Shown here: piece by piece, positions 51,913-61,278 of the stretch
Layout of the letters: every line of letters starts with the position of its first letter
Position numbering within the stretch: the first letter of the stretch is position 1
Assembly (NCBI GenBank): GCA_013287585.1
Contig: JABDDN010000003.1
Location: 33,061-97,060 of the forward strand
DNA length: 64,000 nucleotides
Source: Nitrososphaerota archaeon
Lineage (GTDB): Archaea; Thermoproteota; Nitrososphaeria; Nitrososphaerales; Nitrosopumilaceae
Reading direction: 5' to 3'
The notes under the pieces: model-generated
What the model was told of the DNA's origin: nothing
The model's input: the letters and a program-made list of their open reading frames with translations, nothing else
Databases searched by the model: none
Program-made: the position numbers and the translations under genes

Positions 51913-52190
51913 AGTTTGCCCATTGCTGCATACACAAGCACTGTGGCTATAGCTAAAATTGCAAAACCTGTAATAAGATAGGCTTTTTGGTGTTTGTCAG
52001 ATGTACTTGCCTTGTATATTGATACTGCACCTGCAAGGCCAACAAAGAGAATCAATACTCCTTCAACGACACTATCACCATTGCTATGTGTAATTATAGG
52101 ATAAAACATTCCAGAAAGCAAGGCAAAGAAAGATATCAAATAGACATATTTTACGCCAGCAAGAATTTTCGAGCCGCCGCCAAGTTGCAT
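51909..52190 (-). CDS. small membrane protein
   Basis: The 93-aa protein (ATG 52190, MQLGGGSKIL) has three membrane helices: VYLISFFALLSGMFYPII, VVEGVLILFVGLAGAVSIY and AYLITGFAILAIATVLVYA. The frame opens far upstream into thermosome antisense, but that part is the complement of the glycine/methionine tail and is not coding. It lies between the thermosome and glnA genes. Function is unknown. Confidence 0.65.
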   Translation of the reverse strand: MQLGGGSKILAGVKYVYLISFFALLSGMFYPIITHSNGDSVVEGVLILFVGLAGAVSIYKASTSDKHQKAYLITGFAILAIATVLVYAAMGKL

Positions 52191-52254
52191 AAAAATTTGT
52201 AACAAGAGTCGGCAAATAAACCTTTGATGATAATATAGAATCTTGTATCGACTT

Positions 52255-53946
52255 TTACATATCCATGGGTGGCATACCGCCCATACCGCCCATGCCTCCC
52301 ATTCCTGGCATGCCTCCCATACCGCCCATTCCTTCTGCACCTGGTGGAGGACCTGCAGATTTTGCAATAGCAATTACATCATCGATTCTTAAGATCATAC
52401 ATGCTGCCTCGGTAGCAGATGAAACAATTTGGTTTTTCACAGAAAGTGGTTCAAAGATATCAGTAGAATGCATGCTTGTGACTATACCTTTCATTACATC
52501 TATTCCAGTCCATTTGTTTCCTTTGAGTTGTCTTGAGCGTAGTGATGCCAAGGTATCAATTGGATCCATGCCTGCGTTTTCAGCAAGTGTGAGAGGAATT
52601 ACCTCAAGTGAGTCTGCAAATTTTTCTACAGCTAGTTGTTCACGTCCTTCTAGTGATTTTGCCCATTCTCTAAGCTTTGTTGCAGCATAGGTCTCTGGTG
52701 CACCACCACCAGCTACAATCCAGGGGTTTTCCATTACATCTTTTACAACCATTAGTGAATCGTGAATTGATCTTTCTACTTCATCAACAACTCTTTGTGA
52801 TCCTCCTCTGACAAGAATAGTCACAGCTTTTGGATGCTTGCATCCTTCAACGAAGACCCATCTGTCTGTCTCTACTTTTCTTTCTTCTACGTTTTCTGCA
52901 GAACCCAAGTCTTTTTCAAACAGATCATCAAGATTTGTTACCATTCTTGCACCAGTTGCCTTTGCAAGTTTCGAAAGATCGCTTTCTTTTACTCTTCGTA
53001 CTGTAAGTATTCCTGCCTTTGCAAGATAGTGTTGTGCAATATCATCAATGCCTTTTTGACATAGCAATACGTTTGCGCCAGATGCAACTACTTTGTCCAC
53101 CATGTTTTTGATCATCTTGTTTTCTTCATCTAAAAATGATTTCATTTGTTGTGGATTTGATATGTTTATTTTTGCGTCAAACTCAGTTTTATCAATCTCA
53201 AGTGCGCTGTTAACTAGTGCAATCTTTGCATTGGCAATCTTTTTTGGCATGCCACTATGGACAACTTCTTTGTCTAGTACAATTCCTTTTGTGAGATAAG
53301 TATCTTTTATGGAACCGCCTGCTTTCTTTTCTACTTTAATGTCATCAATATCAACAATATAACCATCTTCTGTTTTTTCAGCTACTGCAAGTACAGCCTT
53401 TACTACAATGTCTGCAAGATTAGTCGAGTCCTTTCTGACAAGTTTTGTTTGCATTGCTGTTCTTGCAATTTTATCAAGAATTTCTTTGTCTGTTGGAGAT
53501 ACCTTGTCTGCAATTTTTGCTAAGAGTTCTATTGTCTTATGTGCTGCCTTTCTATATCCATCTACAATAATTGTTGGATGAACCTCTTGTAGTATGAGAG
53601 ATTCAGCATTTTCTAATAATGCACCTGCAAGAACTACGGCAGATGTTGTTCCATCTCCTACCTCATTGTCTGTTGCTTTTGAGATTTCTACTAGCATTTT
53701 TGCTGCAGGATGCTGAACATCAATTTCTTTTAGAATTGTTGCACCATCGTTTGTAATTGTAACATCACCTAAAGAGTCTACAAGCATCTTATCCATTCCT
53801 CTTGGACCAAGGCTTGTGTGTACTATCTCTGCAATCAGTTTTGCAGCAGTAATGTTATTTTTTTGGGCATCACGGCCTTTGGTCTGTTGTGCACCGTCTT
53901 TTAGTATAACAACTGGAATTCCGCCTTGTGAATTTTGTAATGACAT
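52255..53946 (-). CDS. thermosome subunit (group II chaperonin)
   Basis: The 563-aa protein is a CCT/TCP-1-type chaperonin subunit that folds proteins in an ATP-driven double ring. It has [16 protein letters not shown] (about residues 48-63), [15 protein letters not shown] (about 98-112), [12 protein letters not shown] (about 407-418) and the second equatorial segment. The tail is GGM-rich, as in archaeal thermosomes. A good TATA-like box lies upstream. Thaumarchaea often carry more than one subunit; only one is here. Confidence 0.96.
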   Translation of the reverse strand: MSLQNSQGGIPVVILKDGAQQTKGRDAQKNNITAAKLIAEIVHTSLGPRGMDKMLVDSLGDVTITNDGATILKEIDVQHPAAKMLVEISKATDNEVGDGTTSAVVLAGALLENAESLILQEVHPTIIVDGYRKAAHKTIELLAKIADKVSPTDKEILDKIARTAMQTKLVRKDSTNLADIVVKAVLAVAEKTEDGYIVDIDDIKVEKKAGGSIKDTYLTKGIVLDKEVVHSGMPKKIANAKIALVNSALEIDKTEFDAKINISNPQQMKSFLDEENKMIKNMVDKVVASGANVLLCQKGIDDIAQHYLAKAGILTVRRVKESDLSKLAKATGARMVTNLDDLFEKDLGSAENVEERKVETDRWVFVEGCKHPKAVTILVRGGSQRVVDEVERSIHDSLMVVKDVMENPWIVAGGGAPETYAATKLREWAKSLEGREQLAVEKFADSLEVIPLTLAENAGMDPIDTLASLRSRQLKGNKWTGIDVMKGIVTSMHSTDIFEPLSVKNQIVSSATEAACMILRIDDVIAIAKSAGPPPGAEGMGGMGGMPGMGGMGGMGGMPPMDM

Positions 53947-53970
53947 AGTTCATTGAAGCCCAATTTTCCC

Positions 53971-53980
53971 TTTTTATATC
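53971..53980 (-). promoter_or_regulatory. thermosome promoter TATA box
   Basis: GATATAAAAA on the minus strand is centred about 29 nt before the thermosome ATG at 53946, with purine-rich sequence following it. This fits a strong archaeal promoter with little or no leader. Confidence 0.55.
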
Positions 53981-54050
53981 TTTATACCAAAAAACCCCAA
54001 AAACTGGGAAATTTCAAAAATTAAACCATTTTTCAAAATTTTAATCGATG

Positions 54051-54060
54051 TTTTTAAATT
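54051..54060 (+). promoter_or_regulatory. glyA promoter TATA box
   Basis: TTTTTAAATT is centred about 27 nt before the ATG at 54083. It helps to choose that ATG over the in-frame TTG at 54068. Confidence 0.5.
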
Positions 54061-54082
54061 AGGAAAGTTGGTCGATCAGTTC

Positions 54083-55405
54083 ATGACAAAATTCTCCCCA
54101 AAAGAATCTTACAAGGAGGTACTTTCTTTGCTCAAAATTCACAATGATTGGTTTGCAAATTCAATACCACTTATTGCAAGTGAGAATGTTCCAAGTCCTG
54201 CTGTTAGAGAGGCAACGATATCTGACTTTGCAAATAGATATGCAGAAGGGTGGCCTGGTGAGCGTGTTTATGCCGGTTGTACCTATATCGATAAAGTAGA
54301 GTTCAAGTGCATCGAATTAGGTAAAAAATTATTCAAAGCAGAGTTTGTTGATGTAAGGCCAATCTCTGGTGTTGTGGCAAATCTTTCCATTTATTCAGCT
54401 TTTTCGAATCCAGGTGATGTAATGCTTGCACCATCAATTCCTTCTGGGGGACACATCTCTCATGGTAAAAAAGAACATTCTGGAACTGCAGGTTTAGTTC
54501 ATGGATTGGATATTGAATTTTATCCATTTGATGCCGAAGAGATGTCAATTGATGTAGATAAGACAAAGCAAAAGGTAATAGAGCTTGACAAAGCTGGTAG
54601 AACTCCAAAGATTGCAATGTTTGGGGGCTCTGTCTTTTTGTTTCCTCATCCTGTTAAGGAGCTTGCTGATTTTCTAAAAGAGTACAAGATGTTTGTCAAT
54701 TATGATGCAGCTCATGTTGCAGGGTTGATAGCTGGTGGACAGTTCCAAGATCCATTGCGAGAAGGTGCAGATGCAATGACGATGAGTACGCACAAGACTC
54801 TCTTTGGACCACAAGGAGGTATGATCGTCTCTTATGAAAAATATAGTGAAGAGATCAAAAAGGCAACATTTCCTGGAATGACTAGTAATCATCATTTGCA
54901 TCACATGGCTGGAAAGGCAATTGCTTTTGCAGAGATGTTAGAGTTTGGTAAAAAATATGCAGTCCAAGTTGTAAAGAACGCCAAGGCACTTGCAGAAGCA
55001 TTAAACTCTTATGGATTTGGAGTTCTTGGAGAAAAACGAGGATTTACAAAATCACACCAAATCGTAGTAAATGTTCTTTCATTTAGTGATGGTGGAAAAA
55101 TTGAGGCCGATCTAGAAAAGGCAAACATAATTGTAAACAGGCAACTCATACCAGGAGATATCAAGGCGGGAAGAAATTATTTCCATCCAGGAGGAATAAG
55201 ACTTGGTGTTGCTGAGATTACACGACTTGGAATGAAAGAATCAGAGATGAAAGAGGTTGCAAGATTTATCAAGAAAGTTGTTGTCGATAAAAAAGATGCG
55301 AAGAAAATGGTAGTTGAGGTAAAGAAGTTCAGAAAAGACTTTCAAAAGGTCCACTATTGCTTTGAGAACAAGCTTGGTGCCTATGAGTATGTTAAGCTTC
55401 GCTAG
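54083..55405 (+). CDS. glyA: serine hydroxymethyltransferase
   Basis: The 440-aa PLP enzyme interconverts serine and glycine with a folate-type or methanopterin-type one-carbon carrier. It has the substrate region LIASENVPSPAVREA (about residues 32-46), RYAEGWPGERVYAGC, VNYDAAHVAGLIAGG (about 206-220) and the PLP lysine in MSTHKTLFGPQGG (about 236-248). Length is typical. The start at ATG 54083 is chosen by TATA spacing. It is convergent with the DP2 gene, overlapping by 4 nt. Confidence 0.94.
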   Translation: MTKFSPKESYKEVLSLLKIHNDWFANSIPLIASENVPSPAVREATISDFANRYAEGWPGERVYAGCTYIDKVEFKCIELGKKLFKAEFVDVRPISGVVANLSIYSAFSNPGDVMLAPSIPSGGHISHGKKEHSGTAGLVHGLDIEFYPFDAEEMSIDVDKTKQKVIELDKAGRTPKIAMFGGSVFLFPHPVKELADFLKEYKMFVNYDAAHVAGLIAGGQFQDPLREGADAMTMSTHKTLFGPQGGMIVSYEKYSEEIKKATFPGMTSNHHLHHMAGKAIAFAEMLEFGKKYAVQVVKNAKALAEALNSYGFGVLGEKRGFTKSHQIVVNVLSFSDGGKIEADLEKANIIVNRQLIPGDIKAGRNYFHPGGIRLGVAEITRLGMKESEMKEVARFIKKVVVDKKDAKKMVVEVKKFRKDFQKVHYCFENKLGAYEYVKLR

Positions 55406-58400
55406 GCATAATCTGTAAGAAGCGCTTGGTTACCTTCCTCTTTTCCAAAGACCAGTTCTAATTCATCCAAAAGGGACATCACTCTTCCTTTCAAGTATGG
55501 ATCAATTTTGTATTTATCAAGCAGCCTTGTTGCTAGCTTTAGATATTTTTGGACTGAAGGTCGTGTCATGGTCTGGATTAGTTTGTTATTGCATTCTAAA
55601 CAATTTCCAGTAAGCGGTACTCTTCTGTAGCTTGCACCACATGCTGTACATCTAAAAGATTGACTGGAATATGCCCTAAGATTTCCCATGATATCAGGTA
55701 AGAGATGGGTTGTCATAACCATGGAAACAACTTCGCTTGGGTCTACCGCATTGATGATATCGGCAGTTCTAATTTGCATGTCGAGTTTTTCTAAAAGAGA
55801 TCCTAGTGTAGAATAGGCACTACGAGATCTTGATGCTGTTAGAGTAGAGGTATTATGTGTAAAACTATATCCATAAAATTGTCTTTCTGTCTCAAGTCTT
55901 GACTTTAGGGTCTCAACATCTTTTATCTCACTTGCCTTTTCTTTTGCAAGTGTTGCTTCAAAAAATGAAAGTGGCAAGTGCTTTACCACCTCAAAGTTAT
56001 GGGCCTGTCTTTGGACTTCCTGTGGTATGACAATTGGCTGCACCAATAATGGTGCGTCCATCAGACCCCCAATTCTGTCTGACAGGAATTGTCTTGAAAA
56101 ATTAAGCAGACTATCCATCAGAAGCATTATGGAATCAGCGTCTCCATCAGCATCACGTCTTTTTGCAGAGTGCCACACCGGGGTACCATAGCAAACATGT
56201 GTGTTGGTATAGCCAATTATTCGTCCTACAATCCCAACCGATGTATGTGGAGCTAATCCAATCATTAAATGTCCAATAAGATCATCAGTAGTTTTTACTT
56301 TGTAAAATTGAGAATGACCAAATAGCTTTACTAGTTCTGTATCCAGATATTTTGATGTCTGTACCAGATATTCTCCACATTCATGTGGTATTATGACATC
56401 TTGAATTCTAAGTTCTATTAGCTGATCAGAACTAGTGATGGATTTACCATTGATATCATGAGTATATCCAAGTTGCACAAGTTTTTCAGGACTGGTTCCA
56501 ATCCATGCAGGTGTAAAGTGAGTTAGTGGTGCATTAGTCGCATCAAATCTAATGGTTCCGTCCTTGAAGACATTAAGTCCTAGGCTTTGTCTTATGAGTC
56601 CTTTTTCAAGAGGTTCTGCTATTCTGTCTTGGTTTATGAGTTCCTTTACGCCTTTGAATGGTTCCTGAACACGGATACCAGTCCTTTCCTGTGCAGAATA
56701 GAGTCTTTCTTTGAGTGGAAATGACCTGTATGTGTGGGATAGTGTCTTTCTCTTACATTTTTCACAATACTCAGACTCTAACTCATCCCGACAAGTTGGA
56801 CAGACAAAAAGTGTGGTTGTCTTGTTTTTGCATTTTGGACATGCTATACTAATTGATGGTTCGTTACAGTTTTTACAAAATCGGTTATTGATGTTGCAAT
56901 AAAAATTTGGTTCCTTTGATGCTTTTATCAAGTCGCGTGATGCTCCCCCTTTACTGCCTATTGGAAATAGTGTGTGCACTGGGGGTTTCATCTTTCTTGC
57001 TGCAGCCTTTTCTGGCCTGCCAACTCTGATCCCTATTGCCGTTGAAAACTTGTCTTTTATTTTTATCCCAGATGTTTGTGTGATAAGTTGGGTAACAGTT
57101 GCAGTACCATCAAGTTTTATAGGTTTTCTAAAAAGCAAATAAAAGAAAATCTTTGCCTCCATGTCTTTTAGTAAAATTGAATCTCCTGCCACCTCATGAG
57201 GTACCCCAAGTTTTTCAAGAATTTCTTTGCTATTTTTTTGGTAGATTATCAGGTCAGGATCTGCCTTTTTTGAGTTTAAGATTTGTTCAAATTCTTGGAC
57301 TGTGATCTGGTCCCAATAGTATAGATAGTTGGGATGTAATGGGATACCAAAATCAAGTGAAAGTTTGAATGCCTCATCTAGACTTGGTACCTTTGAGACA
57401 TATTGCAAGCGAGGATCTCCAGGTTCATATTTTGCAAGTTTTGCTTTTAGCTCCTCGGCCCAATATTCTTCCACATAACCTGTTGGAACAAGCTCTGCAT
57501 TATTTTCCAAGAAATCACCATAACTGATCAGGATGTCACCGAGGTGAAGGATCTTTTCTATTTGTGATTTGAGTTGTATGCCATGATGAGTGTCCCTGAT
57601 TTTTACCACATTGCCGTTTTTTAGCCTAACAATTGGTGTATCTAAGGAATCTACAAAAGCAATGGTTGCAGCCTTTCCTGGGATGTCAACTTTGATCTGT
57701 GTGCCAACTACTATGGTATGATCCAAAATTTCTGCAATGACAGGGTGTATTCCTACTGAGGAAAAGCCGGTGTTGCATGCTCGTCCATATCTTAACCTAA
57801 ACCCACCTAGTTTCTTTGGCATAGAAAGGACGGATCTGCCAGTTATGACCTCTCTCATCCTATGAGATGCGTCATCTTCATCTCCAGTCTGAATTGCGCC
57901 TTTTAGGCTCTTTAGCCAATCCCAACCATCTAGTTCAAACAACTCGATGAGTTTTAGTAGTTTTCTTGACTTGCCTATCAGACCGTCATTTAGAACTCTA
58001 AGTGCGCCACCCCGTACTCTGTTAGTACTGATCCGAGTCATGTTTCTATGGCTTACAATTTCAACCGGATCTGTATCAACACCGTCAAGCTCAACTGGAA
58101 GATTTGATATGACAGTTACAACATCCTCATCTGGAACATGGTATTGGAAATTCCCAGCTTCTCTCTCATAGAGCCTTAATTCCTCTACAAATCGCCCAGT
58201 CTCATCATCAAAGGAATTTGCCTGGAATTTAGAAAGCCCAGCTATCTTTCTGATGTGATCTGCAATCAACATTGTAGATGCTGCTTCAGTTCCACCGGCA
58301 GACCTGATTGGACCTGCAAACGATACAGAAAGGTAATCAGAGCCATCATGGTTTTTCTTTATCTTTACCTCACTAATTCCCTGCAGCGGGGCTACCGTAA

Positions 58401-58773
58401 CACCTTCTGTCACTATGGCAAGACCTACCCTTACTGCAAGATCAAGCCTCTCTTCTAGTGAAGTATCTGATCCAGAATACTTGCCTAAAGCAATCTCTTC
58501 AGAAAGTGTCAAGGCGGCAAGTTCCTTTGTTGTGCTTTGAATCAACGCCCTTAGTCGTTCAGTCACATCAATATCATGCATTTTGGAGACACGATCTGCA
58601 AGATCAAACGCAATCTTGGGCTCTACCATCCCAGACGAGTCTGCCAAGGTAGATTTTGCAGCTGCTGCCTTCTCAAATGTTCTAAAGACCTCTTCAGAAA
58701 GTTTGGTGTAATAATCAAAATAATATTCAGGCATTGGGACTTCGTTTAGTCTCAATGCTACATTTTCAGACAT
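55402..58773 (-). CDS. polC: DNA polymerase D large subunit DP2
   Basis: The 1123-aa protein is the catalytic subunit of the archaeal D-family replicative polymerase. It starts with PEYYFDYYTKLSEEVFRTFEKA and has SFAGPIRSAGGTEAAS (about 150-165), a zinc-finger block with many CxxC pairs (about 645-700), the catalytic segment with RRDADGDADSIMLLMDSLLN (about 890-910) and a C-terminal finger CTACG...CLEC (about 1042-1061). No intein interrupts it, although inteins are frequent in this family elsewhere. It lies 1 nt after the GGGP synthase gene, so the two are cotranscribed. Confidence 0.96.
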   Translation of the reverse strand: MSENVALRLNEVPMPEYYFDYYTKLSEEVFRTFEKAAAAKSTLADSSGMVEPKIAFDLADRVSKMHDIDVTERLRALIQSTTKELAALTLSEEIALGKYSGSDTSLEERLDLAVRVGLAIVTEGVTVAPLQGISEVKIKKNHDGSDYLSVSFAGPIRSAGGTEAASTMLIADHIRKIAGLSKFQANSFDDETGRFVEELRLYEREAGNFQYHVPDEDVVTVISNLPVELDGVDTDPVEIVSHRNMTRISTNRVRGGALRVLNDGLIGKSRKLLKLIELFELDGWDWLKSLKGAIQTGDEDDASHRMREVITGRSVLSMPKKLGGFRLRYGRACNTGFSSVGIHPVIAEILDHTIVVGTQIKVDIPGKAATIAFVDSLDTPIVRLKNGNVVKIRDTHHGIQLKSQIEKILHLGDILISYGDFLENNAELVPTGYVEEYWAEELKAKLAKYEPGDPRLQYVSKVPSLDEAFKLSLDFGIPLHPNYLYYWDQITVQEFEQILNSKKADPDLIIYQKNSKEILEKLGVPHEVAGDSILLKDMEAKIFFYLLFRKPIKLDGTATVTQLITQTSGIKIKDKFSTAIGIRVGRPEKAAARKMKPPVHTLFPIGSKGGASRDLIKASKEPNFYCNINNRFCKNCNEPSISIACPKCKNKTTTLFVCPTCRDELESEYCEKCKRKTLSHTYRSFPLKERLYSAQERTGIRVQEPFKGVKELINQDRIAEPLEKGLIRQSLGLNVFKDGTIRFDATNAPLTHFTPAWIGTSPEKLVQLGYTHDINGKSITSSDQLIELRIQDVIIPHECGEYLVQTSKYLDTELVKLFGHSQFYKVKTTDDLIGHLMIGLAPHTSVGIVGRIIGYTNTHVCYGTPVWHSAKRRDADGDADSIMLLMDSLLNFSRQFLSDRIGGLMDAPLLVQPIVIPQEVQRQAHNFEVVKHLPLSFFEATLAKEKASEIKDVETLKSRLETERQFYGYSFTHNTSTLTASRSRSAYSTLGSLLEKLDMQIRTADIINAVDPSEVVSMVMTTHLLPDIMGNLRAYSSQSFRCTACGASYRRVPLTGNCLECNNKLIQTMTRPSVQKYLKLATRLLDKYKIDPYLKGRVMSLLDELELVFGKEEGNQALLTDYA

Positions 58774-58774
58774 G

Positions 58775-59524
58775 TTACTTCCTTACAGTCTGGATGGCTT
58801 TTACAATATCGCTTAGAGTCTTGAGGCTACCGCCCTTCTCAAGCATGGTACCAATAACAATGGCATCAGCTCCTGCTTTGACTATCTCAGATGCGGTCTG
58901 AGCGCTTTTAATTCCCCCACCTACTATCAAAAAGCCCTTGAAAACCTTCCTTACGGCTGCAACCATCTCTGGTTTTACATTAGATTTTGCCCCAGAGCCT
59001 GCTTCAAGATAGACAAATCTCATTCCCATGAATTGGGCAGAGAGGGCATACATTGCTGCCAGGTTTGATTTCTCAAAGGGTATGGTCCTTGCCGAGCCTA
59101 CAAACCAAGCCGATGTTCCCTCACCAATTATGATGTATGCTGTGGGGAGTGGCTCTAAACCAAACTTGAGTACGTTTGGAGCCCCTAACGCCTGAGCTTG
59201 TGATATGAAATAAGGGTTATCAGAGTTCAAAAGGGAGCTAAACAGGATTGCGTCAGCGCCTGGCACAACGCCTGTAACATTTCCTGGAAACAGAATAATT
59301 GGAATCTTGAGAGCTTTCTTTAGTATCTTTACCGTCTGGGCCATGCCAAGCTGATCTGTTGCTGATGAACCCCCAACAAGTATCGCAGAAGCTCCTATCT
59401 TCTCAACATCTTTTGCAAGCTTGACTGCTGATTTTACTTCAGATATTTCAGAATCGATTAACACAAAGAGTAGTGCCTTTTTTCTCTTTAGAGTATCTTT
59501 TAGATAGCTTTCTACGTTTGGCAT
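58775..59524 (-). CDS. geranylgeranylglyceryl phosphate synthase
   Basis: The 249-aa TIM-barrel enzyme joins geranylgeranyl diphosphate and sn-glycerol 1-phosphate in the first ether-lipid step. It has LFVLIDSE (18-25), ILVGGSSATDQ (about 48-58), the phosphate sites FPGNVTGVVPGADAILF (about 78-94), YLEAGSGA (about 171-178) and VGGGIKSAQTA with GADAIVIGTM (about 200-224). Its presence confirms archaeal lipid chemistry. It is first in an operon with DP2. Confidence 0.93.
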   Translation of the reverse strand: MPNVESYLKDTLKRKKALLFVLIDSEISEVKSAVKLAKDVEKIGASAILVGGSSATDQLGMAQTVKILKKALKIPIILFPGNVTGVVPGADAILFSSLLNSDNPYFISQAQALGAPNVLKFGLEPLPTAYIIIGEGTSAWFVGSARTIPFEKSNLAAMYALSAQFMGMRFVYLEAGSGAKSNVKPEMVAAVRKVFKGFLIVGGGIKSAQTASEIVKAGADAIVIGTMLEKGGSLKTLSDIVKAIQTVRK

Positions 59525-59588
59525 AAGACTGGTTATTGGGTATTCATTTAAAGTTTAATTGAAGGTATGTATACAGATCTGTATAGCT

Positions 59589-59951
59589 ATGGCTGAGTCT
59601 CCAAATCCAATTTCTAATAATATAATAAGACAAATTATAAAAAAATCTCTGATTACAGAAAGACAAATTGAAATTATTTTAAATCAGCTGAACCTACACA
59701 AGACCCAGTTTACGATAAGTAAAGGGGCTTATTTCAGACAGGTAAGGCAGTCAAGGGACAAGCTAATTGGGTTATACTATTCTATAATATTATTAAGAGG
59801 TCTAGGCATACTTGTTCCTGAAGATATTGATGTAATTTCAAAGCTCTCTGAACAGGTTTCGGTGATACAAAGTAGTGATGTCTTTCCTGAGAAGGAAGAA
59901 GAAATCATGTTTGTGATAGGTGAGTTAGTAAATCGTGCCTGTAGAGTGTGA
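59589..59951 (+). CDS. conserved hypothetical protein, probable wHTH-like
   Basis: The 120-aa product (ATG 59589, MAESPNPI) has helices IRQIIKKSLITERQIEIILNQ (two overlapping parts, about 13-33) and a core FTISKGAYFRQVRQSRDKLIG (about 41-60) that could be a DNA-binding region. The C-terminal helix is acidic. I do not recognise a family, but its place at the head of a run of small regulators before the origin is suggestive. The frame opens at 59559, with ATG 59589 preferred. Confidence 0.55.
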   Translation: MAESPNPISNNIIRQIIKKSLITERQIEIILNQLNLHKTQFTISKGAYFRQVRQSRDKLIGLYYSIILLRGLGILVPEDIDVISKLSEQVSVIQSSDVFPEKEEEIMFVIGELVNRACRV

Positions 59952-60023
59952 TTTTATCTCTTTTAGGATCTAGATCTGGTGCAAAATTAGTGATAATGCG
60001 ATGTTGTGATTGATATGTAATGT

Positions 60024-60632
60024 GTGAACAAGTTTTACTCAAACATGATAAATCACATAGATATACAAAATCTAGTGATGTTAGTTGACATACCTAATAT
60101 AGGCACGATAATCGGTATTTTTATCGCATTTGTGTTAGGTATTGTTGCAATAGTGGTCTACAACAAAGTAAAACCTCTCATAAGGACCGACTCAGATCTT
60201 CTAAAATCCTATACGGAGCGCCTACAATATTATGAAAATCAGTTAATAGATATGAAAATACGTCTAGATTCTACTGAACTATTGAAAGAATCTGAAGAAT
60301 TAGAAATTCCCATCTCAAAGCCAAAAGAAGTAAAGGTGGAGAAGCAAGAGTTAGTCTCAAGTGCCCAGGAAGAGAAACCAAAGGAGCGTATGCATAACAT
60401 GAATTTTGGAAATGCTACAGATTATGTTTTAAGATTAATCACAGAAAAACCTATGACATCACGTGACATACAAATCACAATAGGGCGAACTAGGGAACAC
60501 ACATCACGCATGATGAAGAAGCTTTTTGAGGAGGGTTTGGTGGAAAGAAACATGCAGACAAAACCATTTACCTATTACATTACAGATAAGGGTAAGGCAA
60601 AGTTGGGTATTACCAAATTAACCCACCAATAA
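60024..60632 (+). CDS. membrane-anchored winged-helix protein
   Basis: The 202-aa protein has one membrane helix (IGTIIGIFIAFVLGIVAIVVY, about 26-46), a coiled-coil (about 58-85), a charged linker, and a C-terminal winged helix (about 130-195; PMTSRDIQITIGRTREHTSRM, two parts, then EEGLVERNMQTKPFTYYIT). The first part would anchor it to the membrane with the DNA-binding part in the cytoplasm. ATG 60045 (MINHIDIQN) is an alternative start to GTG 60024. It could link replication-region DNA to the membrane, but that is only inference. Confidence 0.7.
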   Translation: MNKFYSNMINHIDIQNLVMLVDIPNIGTIIGIFIAFVLGIVAIVVYNKVKPLIRTDSDLLKSYTERLQYYENQLIDMKIRLDSTELLKESEELEIPISKPKEVKVEKQELVSSAQEEKPKERMHNMNFGNATDYVLRLITEKPMTSRDIQITIGRTREHTSRMMKKLFEEGLVERNMQTKPFTYYITDKGKAKLGITKLTHQ

Positions 60633-60727
60633 TGACCAAAGATCATCATTTTGCACTACAACCATTATTTTATCTAAATTTCATATAATAATAAAATCTT
60701 AAATAGGTAAATTAATTATTTTATATT

Positions 60728-60883
60728 ATGCCTACAAATGAAGAGTTGATCAAGATCACGTCAGGGGGAACCATCTCGATCCCAATACAATTTAGAAAAT
60801 ATTTACAATTACAAAAAGGCGATTATGTTAGAGTGGTAATAGAGCAGGACTGTCTCGTTATTAAAAAAGCTATAATTTCCTAA
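60728..60883 (+). CDS. AbrB/SpoVT-type small DNA-binding protein
   Basis: This 51-aa protein has the swapped-hairpin AbrB fold signature: LIKITSGGTISIPIQFRKYL (about residues 7-26), LQKGDYVRVVIEQDCLVIKK (about 28-47). Its whole length is one DNA-binding domain that would act as a dimer. CTTAAATAG is centred 26 nt before the ATG, so the transcript is leaderless. Its stop overlaps the convergent wHTH stop by 4 nt. Such proteins are often antitoxins or global regulators, but no toxin gene is adjacent. Confidence 0.8.
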   Translation: MPTNEELIKITSGGTISIPIQFRKYLQLQKGDYVRVVIEQDCLVIKKAIIS

Positions 60884-61278
60884 GTTTCCATATTCCGTTG
60901 TTTCTGGGCCAGTTTGATTACCTGATATGCCCACTCCCTGCCTTGTCTTTCCCTAACTATCTTCCCTTTTGTAGCAAACCTAGCCAGGTATGTGGATATT
61001 ATACTAAGTTTAATGGGTACCCCATATTCATCCTCATATTTTTCAAGTATCTCAGATGAGGTAAATTTGCCCAGTGGAAAATGCTTGTCCACCATATACC
61101 AAATCTTGGAGCCAATCGAGTCTAGTTGAGGGGATTCTTCTGGCTCTTCAATATTGATTAAATCCATTAATTCGAATATCTTTAACATCTTATCCCGAGT
61201 TACGTTGCCTTCTAGGCTAAAGTTGTACTTGGCCCCTTCTGAGTCCTCTAGGTCAATCCTAATCTTTTTTCTTGTCAT
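60880..61278 (-). CDS. small winged-helix protein next to the origin
   Basis: The 132-aa protein (ATG 61278, MTRKKIRID) has an N-terminal beta part, a linker (EEPEESPQ) and a C-terminal winged helix (about 58-125; FTSSEILEKYEDEYGVPIKL and SIISTYLARFATKGKIVRER). The wing ends GREWAYQVI. The gene runs away from the origin, and GTTAAC motifs lie just upstream of its start, so it may be regulated from them or bind them. The longer frame to 61353 crosses these repeats and is less likely. Confidence 0.7.
   Translation of the reverse strand: MTRKKIRIDLEDSEGAKYNFSLEGNVTRDKMLKIFELMDLINIEEPEESPQLDSIGSKIWYMVDKHFPLGKFTSSEILEKYEDEYGVPIKLSIISTYLARFATKGKIVRERQGREWAYQVIKLAQKQRNMET

Noticed and set aside
52191..52373. 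N-terminal extension of the small membrane protein before glnA
   Set aside because: The extended frame is made of the antisense of the thermosome GGM tail; the ATG at 52190 begins the real hydrophobic protein.
55402..58773. Intein in DNA polymerase DP2
   Set aside because: The protein has normal family length and the catalytic DGD region is uninterrupted; no splice-junction residues or homing-endonuclease motifs are seen.
60728..61278. Toxin-antitoxin pair made of the AbrB-type and wHTH genes
   Set aside because: They are convergent, not cotranscribed, and the wHTH protein shows no toxin fold such as PIN, RelE or MazF.
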